Shown: positions 52,998 through 63,817 of the stretch, in pieces
Layout: each line of letters starts with the position of its first letter
Position numbering within the stretch: position 1 is the stretch's first letter
Assembly: GCF_900589395.1 (NCBI RefSeq)
Contig: NZ_UUIS01000058.1
Span: forward strand, 30,201-94,200
Direction: 5' to 3'
DNA from: Pseudomonas viridiflava
GTDB lineage: Bacteria; Pseudomonadota; Gammaproteobacteria; Pseudomonadales; Pseudomonadaceae
Length of the DNA stretch: 64,000 nucleotides
Program-made: the position numbers and the translations under genes
Notes under the pieces: model-generated
Seen by the model: only the letters and a program-made list of their open reading frames with translations
Databases searched by the model: none
Told to the model about the DNA's origin: nothing

Positions 52998-53846
52998 TCA
53001 ATAAGCGCTCAACGCCGTGGCATGGTGACGCAGATGCTCCTCGATGAAGCTGGCGATGAAGTAATAACTGTGGTCATAACCTGGCTGCAGGCGCAGGTTC
53101 AGAGGATGACCGGCTGACTTGGCGGCCTGTACCAGCGCCTCGGGCTTGAGCTGGTTGACCAGGAAATCATCACGGTCGCCCTGGTCGACCAGGATCGGCA
53201 GTTTCTGCGTGGCCTGCGCCAGCAGCAGGCTGGCATCCCACTCGCGCCAGCGCGAACGGTCCTCGCCCAGGTAGCGCGAGAAGGCTTTCTGGCCCCAAGG
53301 GCAATCGACCGGGTTGCTGATGGGCGAAAAGGCCGACACCGACTGATAGCGGCCCGGGTTGCGCAAGGCACACACCAGCGCACCGTGGCCCCCCATGGAA
53401 TGACCGCTGATGCCGCGCGCCTGGGAGGCCGGAAAATGCGCCTCGATCAGCGCCGGCAACTCATCGACGACATAGTCATGCATCCGGTAATGCTTGGCGT
53501 AGGGCGGCTCGGTGGCATTGAGGTAGAAGCCGGCACCCAGGCCGAAATCCCAGGCCCCGTCCGGGTCACCCGGCACCTCCGGGCCACGCGGGCTGGTGTC
53601 CGGTGCCACGATGATGATGCCAAGCTCGGCCGCCAGCCGATGGGCGCCGGCCTTCTGCATGAAGTTTTCATCGGTGCAGGTCAGCCCTGACAGCCAGTAA
53701 AGCACCGGCAGCTTGCCGCCCTGCTCGGCCTGCGGCGGCAGGTACACGGCAAAGACCATGTCGCAGCCCAGTACGCTGGACGTATGCTTGTAACGCTTGT
53801 GCCAGCCACCAAAGCTTTTCTGACAAGAAATGTTTTCCAGATTCAT
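52998..53846 (-). CDS. fghA: S-formylglutathione hydrolase
   Basis: FghA hydrolyses S-formylglutathione to formate and glutathione, the second step of formaldehyde detoxification. The 282-residue esterase-D-type protein has the nucleophile S150 in GISGHSMGGHGAL, and the late Asp and His in DQGDRDDFL (about 220-228) and GYDHSYYF (about 256-263). It lies 88 bases downstream of frmA in one unit. Confidence 0.95.
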   Translation of the reverse strand: MNLENISCQKSFGGWHKRYKHTSSVLGCDMVFAVYLPPQAEQGGKLPVLYWLSGLTCTDENFMQKAGAHRLAAELGIIIVAPDTSPRGPEVPGDPDGAWDFGLGAGFYLNATEPPYAKHYRMHDYVVDELPALIEAHFPASQARGISGHSMGGHGALVCALRNPGRYQSVSAFSPISNPVDCPWGQKAFSRYLGEDRSRWREWDASLLLAQATQKLPILVDQGDRDDFLVNQLKPEALVQAAKSAGHPLNLRLQPGYDHSYYFIASFIEEHLRHHATALSAY

Positions 53847-53934
53847 ACGACCTCCAGCGACAAACGATTGAGCACAAGCAGCAAGCAGGGACAGATGCCC
53901 TCTTGCCGCGTGAAGCTCAACGCTTGAGGCTCAT

Positions 53935-55047
53935 TCAGAAATGGATGACCGAACGGATGCTCTTGCCTTCGTGCATCAGGTCAAATGCCTTGTTGATGTC
54001 TTCCAGGCCCATGGTGTGGGTGATGAAGCTGTCCAGTGGGATCTCGCCGGCCTGCGCCATGTCGACGTAGCTTGGCAGTTCGGTACGCCCGCGCACGCCG
54101 CCGAAGGCCGAACCGCGCCAGACGCGACCGGTGACCAGCTGGAACGGACGGGTGGAGATTTCCTGGCCGGCACCGGCCACGCCGATGATCACCGATTCGC
54201 CCCAGCCCTTGTGGCAGCACTCAAGGGCTGCACGCATCAGCTGCACGTTGCCGATGCACTCGAACGAGAAGTCCACGCCGCCGTCGGTCAGGTCGACGAT
54301 CACTTCCTGGATGGGACGATCGTATTCCTTCGGGTTGATGAAGTCGGTGGCGCCCAATTGCCGGGCGATGTCGAACTTGGACGGATTGATGTCGATGGCG
54401 ATGATGCGCGAAGCCTTGGCCTTGACCGCTCCGATGATCGCCGACAGGCCGATGCCACCCAGGCCGAAGATCGCCACGGTGTCGCCCGGCTTGACCTTGG
54501 CGGTGTTGAGCACTGCACCGATGCCGGTGGTCACGCCACAGCCCAACAGGCAGACCTTCTCCAGCGGTGCATCCTTCTGGATCTTGGCCACCGAGATTTC
54601 CGGCAACACGGTGTACTCGGAGAACGTCGAGGTCCCCATGTAGTGGAAAATCGGCTGGCCTTTGTACGAGAAGCGCGCCGTGCCGTCCGGCATCAGGCCC
54701 TTGCCCTGGGTGGCACGGATCGACTGGCACAGGTTGGTCTTGCCCGACCGGCAGAATTTGCACTGGCGGCACTCGGGGGTGTACAGCGGAATAACGTGAT
54801 CGCCGACCGCCACCGAGGTTACGCCCTCGCCGATGGCCTCGACGATGGCACCGCCTTCATGGCCCAGGATCGCCGGAAAAATACCTTCAGGGTCGGCACC
54901 GGACAATGTGTAGGCATCGGTGTGGCACACCCCCGAGGCGACGACCCGCAGCAACACCTCGCCCGCCTTGGGCATGGCCACATCGATCTCGACGATTTCC
55001 AGTGGCTTGTTGGCTTCGAAGGCGACAGCGGCGCGTGACTTGATCAT
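53935..55047 (-). CDS. frmA: S-(hydroxymethyl)glutathione dehydrogenase (class III alcohol dehydrogenase)
   Basis: FrmA (AdhC) oxidises S-hydroxymethylglutathione with NAD, the first step of glutathione-dependent formaldehyde detoxification. The 370-residue zinc protein has catalytic ligands C41 and H63 (GHEGG), the structural zinc cysteines C93, C96, C99 and C107, and the NAD-binding GLGGIG (about 193-198). The start at 55047 (MIKSRAAV) is preceded by GGAGAG; an open frame continues upstream to 55500 but overlaps the divergent regulator and has no support. Confidence 0.96.
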   Translation of the reverse strand: MIKSRAAVAFEANKPLEIVEIDVAMPKAGEVLLRVVASGVCHTDAYTLSGADPEGIFPAILGHEGGAIVEAIGEGVTSVAVGDHVIPLYTPECRQCKFCRSGKTNLCQSIRATQGKGLMPDGTARFSYKGQPIFHYMGTSTFSEYTVLPEISVAKIQKDAPLEKVCLLGCGVTTGIGAVLNTAKVKPGDTVAIFGLGGIGLSAIIGAVKAKASRIIAIDINPSKFDIARQLGATDFINPKEYDRPIQEVIVDLTDGGVDFSFECIGNVQLMRAALECCHKGWGESVIIGVAGAGQEISTRPFQLVTGRVWRGSAFGGVRGRTELPSYVDMAQAGEIPLDSFITHTMGLEDINKAFDLMHEGKSIRSVIHF

Positions 55048-55103
55048 GGGTCTCTCCAGTAGGGTTAAAACAGACCCGGAGTGTATTACGCGGCCGAATG
55101 ATG

Positions 55104-55132
55104 AATAATCCAGGCAAAAGCAAAACATTATT
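55104..55132. promoter_or_regulatory. Possible LysR-type operator between frmA and its regulator
   Basis: An inverted repeat AATAAT (55104-55109) / ATTATT (55127-55132), spaced 17 bases, lies in the 103-base divergent region. It is a weak AT-rich signal; the proposed regulator is the adjacent LysR gene. Confidence 0.35.
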
Positions 55133-55150
55133 GCTGTATAGGGATAATCG

Positions 55151-56059
55151 ATGTACGCCAATCGCTGGGAAGGACTGGATGAGTTCGTGGCTGTGGCTGA
55201 AAGCGGCCAGTTCACCGCGGCTGCACTGCGCCTGGGCGTATCGTCCTCGCATGTCAGCCGGCAGATCATGCGCCTGGAAGAGCGCCTGCAAACCCGCCTG
55301 TTGTACCGCAGCACCCGGCGCGTCACCCTTACCGAGGCCGGGCAGACTTTCCTGCAGCATTGCCAGCGCCTGCAGGACGGTCGTGAGGAAGCGCTGCGTG
55401 CCATTGGCGACCTGAACAGTGAGCCCAAGGGGTTGTTGCGCATGACCTGCGCGGTGGCATATGGCGAGCGGTTTATTGCGCCTCTGGTGACACGCTTCAT
55501 GGAGGGCTATCCGCAACTGCGGATTGACATCGAGCTGAGCAACGACACCCTCGACCTGGTGCATGAAGGCCTGGACCTGGCCATTCGCCTGGGCCGCCTG
55601 CAGGACTCGCGGATGGTCGCCACGCGCCTGGCCCCGCGACGCATGTACCTTTGCGCCTCGCCCTCCTACCTGGAGCGTTACGGCCGGCCGCACAGCCTGT
55701 CGGAACTCAGCCGGCACAATTGCCTGATCGGCGGCAGTGACTCCTGGCTGCTGCAACTCAATGGCCGTGAGTTCTCCCAGCGCGTCCACGGCAACTGGCG
55801 CTGCAACAGTGGCCAGTCCGTGCTGGATGCAGCCTTGCAAGGCACGGGGCTGTGTCAGTTGCCGGATTATTACGTGCTGGAGCATTTGCACAGTGGTGCG
55901 CTGGTGTCTCTGCTGGAGGGCCATCAACCGCCCAATACCGCCGTCTGGGCGCTGTACCCGCAACAGCGACACTTGTCGCCCAAAGTGCGCAAGCTGGTGG
56001 ACTACCTCAAGCAAGGGCTGGCGCAGCGCAAGGAATATGCGACAGGCCAGGGAATCTGA
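55151..56059 (+). CDS. gfnR: LysR-type regulator of the formaldehyde genes, GfnR-like
   Basis: A 302-residue LysR-type regulator with an N-terminal helix-turn-helix (about 1-62, FVAVAESGQFTAAALRLGVSSS...QIMRLEERL) and a C-terminal effector domain of the CrgA/AaeR-like class (about 90-295). It is divergent from frmA, the position of P. aeruginosa GfnR, which activates the glutathione-dependent formaldehyde genes. The name rests on that position. It converges with ispD, five bases apart. Confidence 0.8.
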   Translation: MYANRWEGLDEFVAVAESGQFTAAALRLGVSSSHVSRQIMRLEERLQTRLLYRSTRRVTLTEAGQTFLQHCQRLQDGREEALRAIGDLNSEPKGLLRMTCAVAYGERFIAPLVTRFMEGYPQLRIDIELSNDTLDLVHEGLDLAIRLGRLQDSRMVATRLAPRRMYLCASPSYLERYGRPHSLSELSRHNCLIGGSDSWLLQLNGREFSQRVHGNWRCNSGQSVLDAALQGTGLCQLPDYYVLEHLHSGALVSLLEGHQPPNTAVWALYPQQRHLSPKVRKLVDYLKQGLAQRKEYATGQGI

Positions 56060-56064
56060 AAACC

Positions 56065-56772
56065 CTAGAAACGGCTCTGCCGATGCCGGCGCAACCACTC
56101 GAGGTCCTCGGGCCGGGTGACCTTGATGTTATCGGCTCGCCCCTCGACCAGGCGCGGTGCAGCGCCTGACCATTCGATGGCCGAGGCCTCATCGGTGATC
56201 GGCACATGCGCCACCAGGCTGTCGGCCAGCGCCCGGTGCAGGGCACCGAGGCGAAACATCTGCGGCGTGTAGGCCTGCCAGATCAGGCTGCGATCGACCG
56301 TCTCGGCCACCCGCCCTTGGGCATCGACGCGCTTGAGGGTGTCGCGGGCCGGCACGGCCAGCAGGCCGCCGACCGGATCATCGGCCAGCTCGCTCAACAG
56401 GTGGTCCAGATCGCTGCGCGCCAGATTGGGTCGCGCAGCATCGTGCACCAGCACCCAGTCGTCGTCGCCCGCGCCTTGCGCATGCAGGTGCAACAAGGCA
56501 TTGAGCACCGAATCGGCCCGCTCCCTGCCGCCGGTGACACGCTGGATTCGCGAATCCAGGGCGCAGGGCAAGGTCGGCCAGTAGGGATCATCCGCCGCCA
56601 GGCTGATCACCAGCCCCTTGAGCCTGGGATGATCGAGAAAACACAGCAGGCTGTGTTCCAGAATTGTGAGGCCGCCCAGTGGCAGGTATTGCTTGGGACG
56701 GTCTGCAGCCATGCGGGCACCAACACCCGCAGCAGGAATAACAGCCCAGAAAGCGGGCATGACGTCGTTCAT
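56065..56772 (-). CDS. ispD: 2-C-methyl-D-erythritol 4-phosphate cytidylyltransferase IspD
   Basis: IspD makes CDP-methylerythritol in the MEP pathway. The 235-residue protein has the nucleotide-binding AAGVGARMAADRPKQYLPL loop (about 13-31), GGRERADSVLNAL (about 80-92), VHDAARP (about 108-114) and a late DEASAIEW (about 195-202). The start at 56772 (MNDVMPAF) has GGTGA just upstream, seven bases after the ftsB stop; a longer frame from 56859 overlaps ftsB and is rejected. Confidence 0.95.
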   Translation of the reverse strand: MNDVMPAFWAVIPAAGVGARMAADRPKQYLPLGGLTILEHSLLCFLDHPRLKGLVISLAADDPYWPTLPCALDSRIQRVTGGRERADSVLNALLHLHAQGAGDDDWVLVHDAARPNLARSDLDHLLSELADDPVGGLLAVPARDTLKRVDAQGRVAETVDRSLIWQAYTPQMFRLGALHRALADSLVAHVPITDEASAIEWSGAAPRLVEGRADNIKVTRPEDLEWLRRHRQSRF

Positions 56773-56779
56773 GGCAAGG

Positions 56780-57058
56780 TCACCGTGCGAGCTGATAAAG
56801 CGTTTCACCGTCCTTGACCATGCCCAGCTCGTGGCGGGCACGTTCTTCGACGGTCTCAAGACCTTTCTTCAACTCCATGACCTCGGCATCCAGCACCCGA
56901 TTACGTTCAAGCAGGCTGTCGTTTTCAGCGTGCTGGTCCGCAATCTGCTGGGTCAGGCTGGCCACTTGCGCCAGGCTTCCGTTGCCTACCCACAGTCGGT
57001 ATTGCAGACCGGCCAGTAACAGCAGCAGGACAAGAAACAACCAGTAAGGACTGCGCAT
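56780..57058 (-). CDS. ftsB: Cell division protein FtsB
   Basis: FtsB is a small bitopic division protein that forms the FtsQLB complex. The 92-residue protein begins MRSPYWLFLVLLLLLAGLQY, a cytoplasmic stub and a transmembrane helix (about 4-21), followed by a coiled coil (about 30-70) and the FtsB motif EERARHELGMVKDGE (about 70-84). The start at 57058 is chosen over 57142, which would add a hydrophilic N-terminus not found in FtsB. Confidence 0.95.
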   Translation of the reverse strand: MRSPYWLFLVLLLLLAGLQYRLWVGNGSLAQVASLTQQIADQHAENDSLLERNRVLDAEVMELKKGLETVEERARHELGMVKDGETLYQLAR

Positions 57059-57115
57059 GTAAATATCAGTTACCCGGTAATGAGGCGGCAGAGCCAGGAC
57101 ACAGTGACCAACGGC

Positions 57116-57143
57116 ATTGGGCCTGACAAATGCCAGGCCCAAT
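57116..57143. other. Perfect 10-bp hairpin between eno and ftsB
   Basis: ATTGGGCCTG (57116-57125), an eight-base loop, CAGGCCCAAT (57134-57143). It lies 63 bases after the eno stop and has no U-tract, so it probably reduces or stabilises rather than ends the eno transcript. Confidence 0.5.
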
Positions 57144-57206
57144 CAACGCAACATCGGCATAAGCCTGCGCGTATTGCGCAAGCCCTGCCGTTTTACCATC
57201 TATGGC

Positions 57207-58499
57207 TTAGCCGCGAAACTCTGCACGACCGCGATAGACCGCCTTGGCGCCCAATTGCTCTTCGATACGCAGCAATTGGTTGTACTTCGAGACGCGGTCA
57301 GAGCGGCACAGCGAACCGGTCTTGATCTGGCCGGCAGCGGTACCCACGGCCAGGTCGGCGATGGTCGAGTCTTCGGTTTCACCGGAACGGTGCGAAATCA
57401 CTGCGGTGTAGCCGGCAGCCTTGGCCATCTGGATGGCTTCGAGGGTTTCGGTCAGGGTGCCGATCTGGTTGAACTTGATCAGGATCGAGTTGGCGATCTT
57501 CTTGTCGATGCCCTCTTTCAGGATCTTGGTGTTGGTCACGAACAGGTCATCACCCACCAGTTGTACCTTGTCGCCCAGCTTGTCGGTCAACACTTTCCAG
57601 CCTGCCCAGTCGGACTCGTCCAGGCCGTCTTCGATCGAGATGATCGGGTAACGGTTGGCCAGGCCTGCCAGGTAATCGGCAAAGCCGGCCGCGTCGAAGG
57701 ATTTGCCTTCGCCGGACAGGTTGTACTGGCCGCCTTCTTCGAAGAATTCGCTGGCCGCGCAGTCCAGGGCCAGGGTCACGTCGGTGCCCAGGGTGTAGCC
57801 GGCGTTGGCCACGGCTTCAGCGATGGCGCTCAGGGCGTCTTCGTTGGACGCCAGGTCCGGGGCGAAACCGCCTTCATCGCCCACGGCCGTGTTCAGACCA
57901 CGGGCCTTGAGCACAGCCTTGAGGTGATGAAAAATCTCGGTGCCCATGCGCAGGGCATCGGAAAAGCTCTTGGCGCCTACCGGCTGAACCATGAATTCCT
58001 GGATGTCGACGTTGTTGTCGGCATGCTCGCCGCCGTTGATGATGTTCATCATCGGGACCGGCATCGAGTAGACGCCCGGTGTGCCATTGAGGTTGGCGAT
58101 GTGGGCGTACAGCGGCAGGTCCTGGTCCTGGGCTGCAGCCTTGGCCGCGGCCAGGGACACCGCCAGTATGGCGTTGGCGCCCAGCGAAGCCTTGTTCTCG
58201 GTGCCGTCGAGTTCGATCATGGCACGGTCCAGCGCCTTCTGATCCACCGGATCCTTGCCCAGCAGCAGGTCACGGATCGGGCCATTGATGTTGGCGACCG
58301 CTTTCAGAACGCCCTTGCCCATGTAACGGCTCTTGTCGCCATCACGCAGCTCCAGCGCTTCGCGCGAGCCGGTCGAAGCACCGGAAGGCGCGCAGGCCGA
58401 ACCGATGATGCCATTGTCCAGAAGCACGTCAGCTTCCACAGTGGGGTTACCACGGGAGTCGAGAACTTCACGACCTTTGATGTCGACGATTTTTGCCAT
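57207..58499 (-). CDS. eno: Enolase
   Basis: Enolase converts 2-phosphoglycerate to phosphoenolpyruvate and is part of the RNA degradosome scaffold in several proteobacteria. The 430-residue protein has the substrate loop SGASTGSREALELRDGD (about 40-56), the metal ligands in LDCAASEF, SIEDGLDE and LVGDDLFVTN, and the catalytic Lys region LIKFNQIGTLTET. The ATG at 58499 (MAKIVDIKG) is the family start; four extra codons at 58511 are unlikely. It follows kdsA by 106 bases. Confidence 0.97.
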   Translation of the reverse strand: MAKIVDIKGREVLDSRGNPTVEADVLLDNGIIGSACAPSGASTGSREALELRDGDKSRYMGKGVLKAVANINGPIRDLLLGKDPVDQKALDRAMIELDGTENKASLGANAILAVSLAAAKAAAQDQDLPLYAHIANLNGTPGVYSMPVPMMNIINGGEHADNNVDIQEFMVQPVGAKSFSDALRMGTEIFHHLKAVLKARGLNTAVGDEGGFAPDLASNEDALSAIAEAVANAGYTLGTDVTLALDCAASEFFEEGGQYNLSGEGKSFDAAGFADYLAGLANRYPIISIEDGLDESDWAGWKVLTDKLGDKVQLVGDDLFVTNTKILKEGIDKKIANSILIKFNQIGTLTETLEAIQMAKAAGYTAVISHRSGETEDSTIADLAVGTAAGQIKTGSLCRSDRVSKYNQLLRIEEQLGAKAVYRGRAEFRG

Positions 58500-58605
58500 T
58501 GTTGTGAACACTCCAAGATTGACGTAAACGACACAGCAGGGAAAACGGGGCGCAGCCGGCCGCTATCTGGCAGGGCCGGGCGCGCACTTTACCGGAGAAC
58601 CAGGC

Positions 58606-59451
58606 TTACGCGGTCTCTACCGGCGCAAAACTTTTCACCAGATCATCCAGGGCCTTGAGCTGGGCCAGGAAGGGTTCCAGCTTGTCCAGGCGCAGGGCGC
58701 AAGGACCATCGCATTTGGCATTGTCAGGGTCCGGATGGGCCTCAAGGAACAGCCCGGCCAGCCCTTGGGACAGGCCGGCCTTGGCCAGCTCCAGCACCTG
58801 GGCGCGACGACCGCCGGCCGAATCGGCACGACCGCCCGGCATCTGCAGGGCGTGAGTCACGTCAAAGAACACCGGGTACTGGAACTGCTTCATGATGCCG
58901 AAGCCGAGCATGTCCACCACCAGGTTGTTGTAGCCGAAGCTCGAACCACGCTCGCAGAGAATCAATTGCTCGTTACCGGCTTCCTCGCACTTGGTCAGGA
59001 TGTGCTTCATTTCCTGGGGCGCGAGGAACTGGGCCTTCTTGATGTTGATTACCGCACCGGTCTTGGCCATCGCCACCACCAGGTCGGTCTGACGCGACAG
59101 GAAGGCCGGCAACTGGATGATGTCGCACACCTCGGCCACCGGGGCGGCCTGATGCGGTTCATGCACATCGGTGATCAGCGGCACGTTGAAGGTGCGCTTG
59201 ATCTCTTCGAAGATGCGCAGGCCCTCTTCCAGGCCGGGGCCACGGTAGGAGTTGATCGACGAGCGGTTGGCCTTGTCGAAGCTGGCCTTGAACACATACG
59301 GGATACCGAGTTTTTCGGTGACCCGCACGTAGTGCTCGCAGATCTGCATGGCCATGTCGCGTGACTCCAGCACATTCATGCCGCCGAACAGGACCATGGG
59401 CTTGTCGTTGGCAATCTCGATGGCGCCTACGCGGATGATTTTCTGAGCCAT
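58606..59451 (-). CDS. kdsA: 3-deoxy-8-phosphooctulonate (KDO-8-P) synthase
   Basis: KdsA condenses arabinose-5-phosphate with phosphoenolpyruvate to KDO-8-phosphate for lipopolysaccharide core. The 281-residue TIM-barrel protein carries KASFDKANRSS (about 55-65), the phosphate-binding ITDVHEPHQAAPVAEVCDIIQLPAFL (in shorter form DVHEPHQA, about 95-102), and DVTHALQMPGG (about 200-210). The PyrG-KdsA-Eno order is usual in this genus. It starts 17 bases after the pyrG stop. Confidence 0.97.
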   Translation of the reverse strand: MAQKIIRVGAIEIANDKPMVLFGGMNVLESRDMAMQICEHYVRVTEKLGIPYVFKASFDKANRSSINSYRGPGLEEGLRIFEEIKRTFNVPLITDVHEPHQAAPVAEVCDIIQLPAFLSRQTDLVVAMAKTGAVINIKKAQFLAPQEMKHILTKCEEAGNEQLILCERGSSFGYNNLVVDMLGFGIMKQFQYPVFFDVTHALQMPGGRADSAGGRRAQVLELAKAGLSQGLAGLFLEAHPDPDNAKCDGPCALRLDKLEPFLAQLKALDDLVKSFAPVETA

Positions 59452-59468
59452 GTACTTGGTATCCCGTA

Positions 59469-61100
<1,632 letters not shown>

Positions 61101-61363
61101 GAAAAACCCTAGAAGTCTGCGTTAAAGCGGTCAGAGCCGCCGGGGAAAGCGAAGGAAGGCCGAAGCCCCCGATTACCCACCAGGTTCACAGTGCAACTCC
61201 TGAAACTGCTGCGTTGAAACCGACCGGCCATAGGCCTGCCCATTGCGCCACACGTTAAAGATTGCCCCGTAAACACGGGTTGGAAATCGGCAACTTGGGT
61301 CAATTGGAAACCAATGACACAAGCTGTATCAAGAAGGGAGCGTAGTCTACCGGAAAGGGCCTA

Positions 61364-62686
61364 TCAGCTCAAACTTTGGTCGCTCGTCGGTGCACGCCAA
61401 TGCAGCCGGGCACCGCTGTCGCCTACCTGATCGAGCCCCGCCAGATTGGCCACGGCCACTAAACGACCGTCCTGGAACAGCAGCGGCAAGCGGCCACGCG
61501 CAAAGCCAGGCAGTCTTTTTTCATTCAGCAGCCGCTTCAGGTCACGCTGTCCGCGCCCCGGCACGCCGAGCATTTCACCGCCCTGGCGATAGCGCACCTC
61601 AAACGGTCCGGGTGGCGCAGCGGTGCAAAACGACAGCGTCCCGTTGCCGGGCAGCGCCAGCGGCTGCGCCGGGTTCGACCAGTGCAGCCGCTCTTCAGGT
61701 TGATGCAGCCAGTCACCGGCCAGCCACCACAATTGCCCGTACGCACGGTGCAACTCACCATCGGCCAGGCACCAGACCGGATGCGCAGCAGGCTGTGCAT
61801 CGCGCAACGTTTTCCAGCCAGCCCAGTGATCGGTGTCCGGCAGGCGGGTCAGCGGCGCCAGCCAATGACGCAACGCATTGCGCTGCCGCGCCTCGGACAG
61901 GCCGGCCAGCGGCGCCAGGGCCAGACCCGGAAGCTCCAGCCAGGCAAAGCCGTCGTGTCGCTGCGCGCGGGCCAGGTCCTCGTCCGCCAGTTCATCAAGC
62001 AACTGCTGCGCCTCGCCCAGGTGTGCGGCACTGCGTGCCAGGCTGGCCTGTGCCTGCGGCCAGCGCGTCTGCAACAGCGCCAGCACGTGATGGCGCAGAA
62101 AGTTGCGCGAGTAATGCGCATCCTGGTTGCTCGGATCTTCGACCCAGTCCAGCCCATGCCGCCCTGCGTAGTCTTCGAGCGCGGTGCGCGACACACCCAG
62201 AAGCGGACGCAGCAAACGTCCCTGCCCCAGCGTCCGGTGTGGTGCCATGGCCGCCAGGCCACGCACGCCGGCACCGCGCAACAAACGAAACAGCAGTGTC
62301 TCGGCCTGATCATCACGGTGCTGGGCCACCAACAGCCGTTCACCAGGTCCCAGCACCTGGGCAAAGACGGCATAGCGCGCCTGACGGGCGGCCTCTTCAA
62401 GGCTGGCGCCGCGGCGAACCTGCACCCGCTCCACGCGCAAAGGGACACCCAGTGCCGCGCAAACCTGACGGCAATGCGCAGGCCAGGCATCAGCGCAGGG
62501 CTGCAGCCCGTGGTGCACATGAATGGCATGGATCGGCGGGAGCGGCTGGCGGCTGGACAGCATCACCAGCAGGTGCAGCAGAACGGTGGAGTCCAGGCCA
62601 CCGGAAAACGCGACATGCAAGGCAGGCGCCTCACCCGCGTCAGACAGCGTCTGAGCAAGGGCTGTATACAGCGCCTCATCACTCAT
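61364..62686 (-). CDS. tilS: tRNA(Ile)-lysidine synthase TilS
   Basis: TilS converts C34 of the AUA-reading tRNA-Ile to lysidine. The 440-residue protein has the ATP-pyrophosphatase P-loop SGGLDS at 28-33, the HVHHGLQPCADAW segment (about 59-71), LVAQHRDDQAETLLFRLLRG (about 118-137; here given as a block) and a C-terminal tRNA-binding domain. The ATG at 62686 is chosen; an upstream extension from 62728 overlaps the long intergenic hairpin at 62704-62737. It follows accA. Confidence 0.93.
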   Translation of the reverse strand: MSDEALYTALAQTLSDAGEAPALHVAFSGGLDSTVLLHLLVMLSSRQPLPPIHAIHVHHGLQPCADAWPAHCRQVCAALGVPLRVERVQVRRGASLEEAARQARYAVFAQVLGPGERLLVAQHRDDQAETLLFRLLRGAGVRGLAAMAPHRTLGQGRLLRPLLGVSRTALEDYAGRHGLDWVEDPSNQDAHYSRNFLRHHVLALLQTRWPQAQASLARSAAHLGEAQQLLDELADEDLARAQRHDGFAWLELPGLALAPLAGLSEARQRNALRHWLAPLTRLPDTDHWAGWKTLRDAQPAAHPVWCLADGELHRAYGQLWWLAGDWLHQPEERLHWSNPAQPLALPGNGTLSFCTAAPPGPFEVRYRQGGEMLGVPGRGQRDLKRLLNEKRLPGFARGRLPLLFQDGRLVAVANLAGLDQVGDSGARLHWRAPTSDQSLS

Positions 62687-62703
62687 GACGCGTACTCGAG
62701 CAA

Positions 62704-62737
62704 GGCCCGGCCATGGACAGGGCGCCATGGCCGGGCC
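62704..62737. other. Perfect 13-bp GC-rich hairpin between accA and tilS
   Basis: GGCCCGGCCATGG (62704-62716), an eight-base loop, CCATGGCCGGGCC (62725-62737). It lies nine bases after the accA stop (minus strand) and 17 before the tilS start. There is no T-tract, so it should act as a strong mRNA 3'-end or attenuator-like structure. Confidence 0.6.
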
Positions 62738-62745
62738 CGGTCATG

Positions 62746-63693
62746 TCAGACGCCGTAGCTCATCAGGCGCTCATAACGGCGCGCCAGCAAGGCATCGTTG
62801 TCGAATGCTTTCAGCGAAGCCAACTGGCCCAGCAGCTGTTCGCGGATCAGCGCAGCCGCCGCAGCCGGGTCGCGATGCGCGCCGCCCAGGGGTTCGTTGA
62901 TCACCTTGTCGACGATGCCCAGGCCCTTGAGGCGCTCGGCCGTGATGCCCATGGCTTCGGCGGCATCGGGCGCCTTCTCGGCGGTCTTCCACAGGATCGA
63001 TGCGCACCCCTCGGGCGAGATCACCGCGTAGGTGGAGTACTGCAGCATGTTCAGTTGATCGCAGACACCGATGGCCAGTGCGCCGCCGGAGCCGCCCTCG
63101 CCGATCACCGTGGCGATGATGGGGGTCTTGAGGCGCGCCATGACACGCAGGTTCCAGGCAATGGCTTCGCTCTGGTTGCGCTCTTCGGCGTCGATGCCGG
63201 GGTAGGCGCCGGGGGTGTCGATGAAGGTCAGGATCGGCATCTTGAAGCGTTCGGCCATTTCCATCAGGCGGCAGGCCTTGCGGTAGCCTTCAGGACGCGG
63301 CATGCCGAAGTTGCGACGGACCTTTTCACGCACTTCACGGCCTTTCTGGTGACCGATCACCATCACCGGCTGATCGTCAAGGCGCGCCACACCGCCAACC
63401 AGCGCGGCGTCATCGGCAAAATGGCGGTCGCCATGCAACTCGTCGAACTCGGTAAAGATGTGCTCGATGTAGTCCAGGGTGTAGGGACGACGCGGGTGGC
63501 GCGCCATCCGGGCGATCTGCCAGCTGGTCAGGTTGCCGAAGATGCTTTCGGTAAGCGTATTGCTCTTGTCCTGCAGCCGGGAGATCTCGTCGCTGATGTT
63601 CAGCGAGTTGTCATTGCCTACCAGGCGCAGCTCTTCGATCTTGGCTTGCAAGTCAGCGATAGGCTGTTCGAAATCGAGAAAATTCGGGTTCAT
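62746..63693 (-). CDS. accA: Acetyl-CoA carboxylase carboxyltransferase subunit alpha AccA
   Basis: AccA forms, with AccD, the carboxyltransferase that makes malonyl-CoA for fatty acid synthesis. The 315-residue protein starts MNPNFLDFEQPIADLQAKI, contains the crotonase-like blocks RHPRRPYTLDYIEHIFTEF (about 52-70), DTPGAYPGIDAEERNQSEAI (about 155-174) and GEGGSGGALAIG (about 193-204). The ATG at 63693 is the family start; nine extra codons upstream are rejected. It is downstream of dnaE, as in most proteobacteria. Confidence 0.97.
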   Translation of the reverse strand: MNPNFLDFEQPIADLQAKIEELRLVGNDNSLNISDEISRLQDKSNTLTESIFGNLTSWQIARMARHPRRPYTLDYIEHIFTEFDELHGDRHFADDAALVGGVARLDDQPVMVIGHQKGREVREKVRRNFGMPRPEGYRKACRLMEMAERFKMPILTFIDTPGAYPGIDAEERNQSEAIAWNLRVMARLKTPIIATVIGEGGSGGALAIGVCDQLNMLQYSTYAVISPEGCASILWKTAEKAPDAAEAMGITAERLKGLGIVDKVINEPLGGAHRDPAAAAALIREQLLGQLASLKAFDNDALLARRYERLMSYGV

Positions 63694-63817
63694 AGGCATC
63701 CGTCTTGGGTCGACGGCCAAGAGGCCGGCCGGTTGATCTGTAAAAGCGCCCCACCATACGGAAGCGGCGCATTCAGGTCGAGGTTAAAAAATCGGTACTT
63801 TAAGGGGTCCAGGCCTT

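Noticed and set aside
55048..55500. N-terminal extension of frmA to 521 residues
   Set aside because: It overlaps the divergent LysR gene and lacks a binding site; FrmA length and start match the ATG at 55047.
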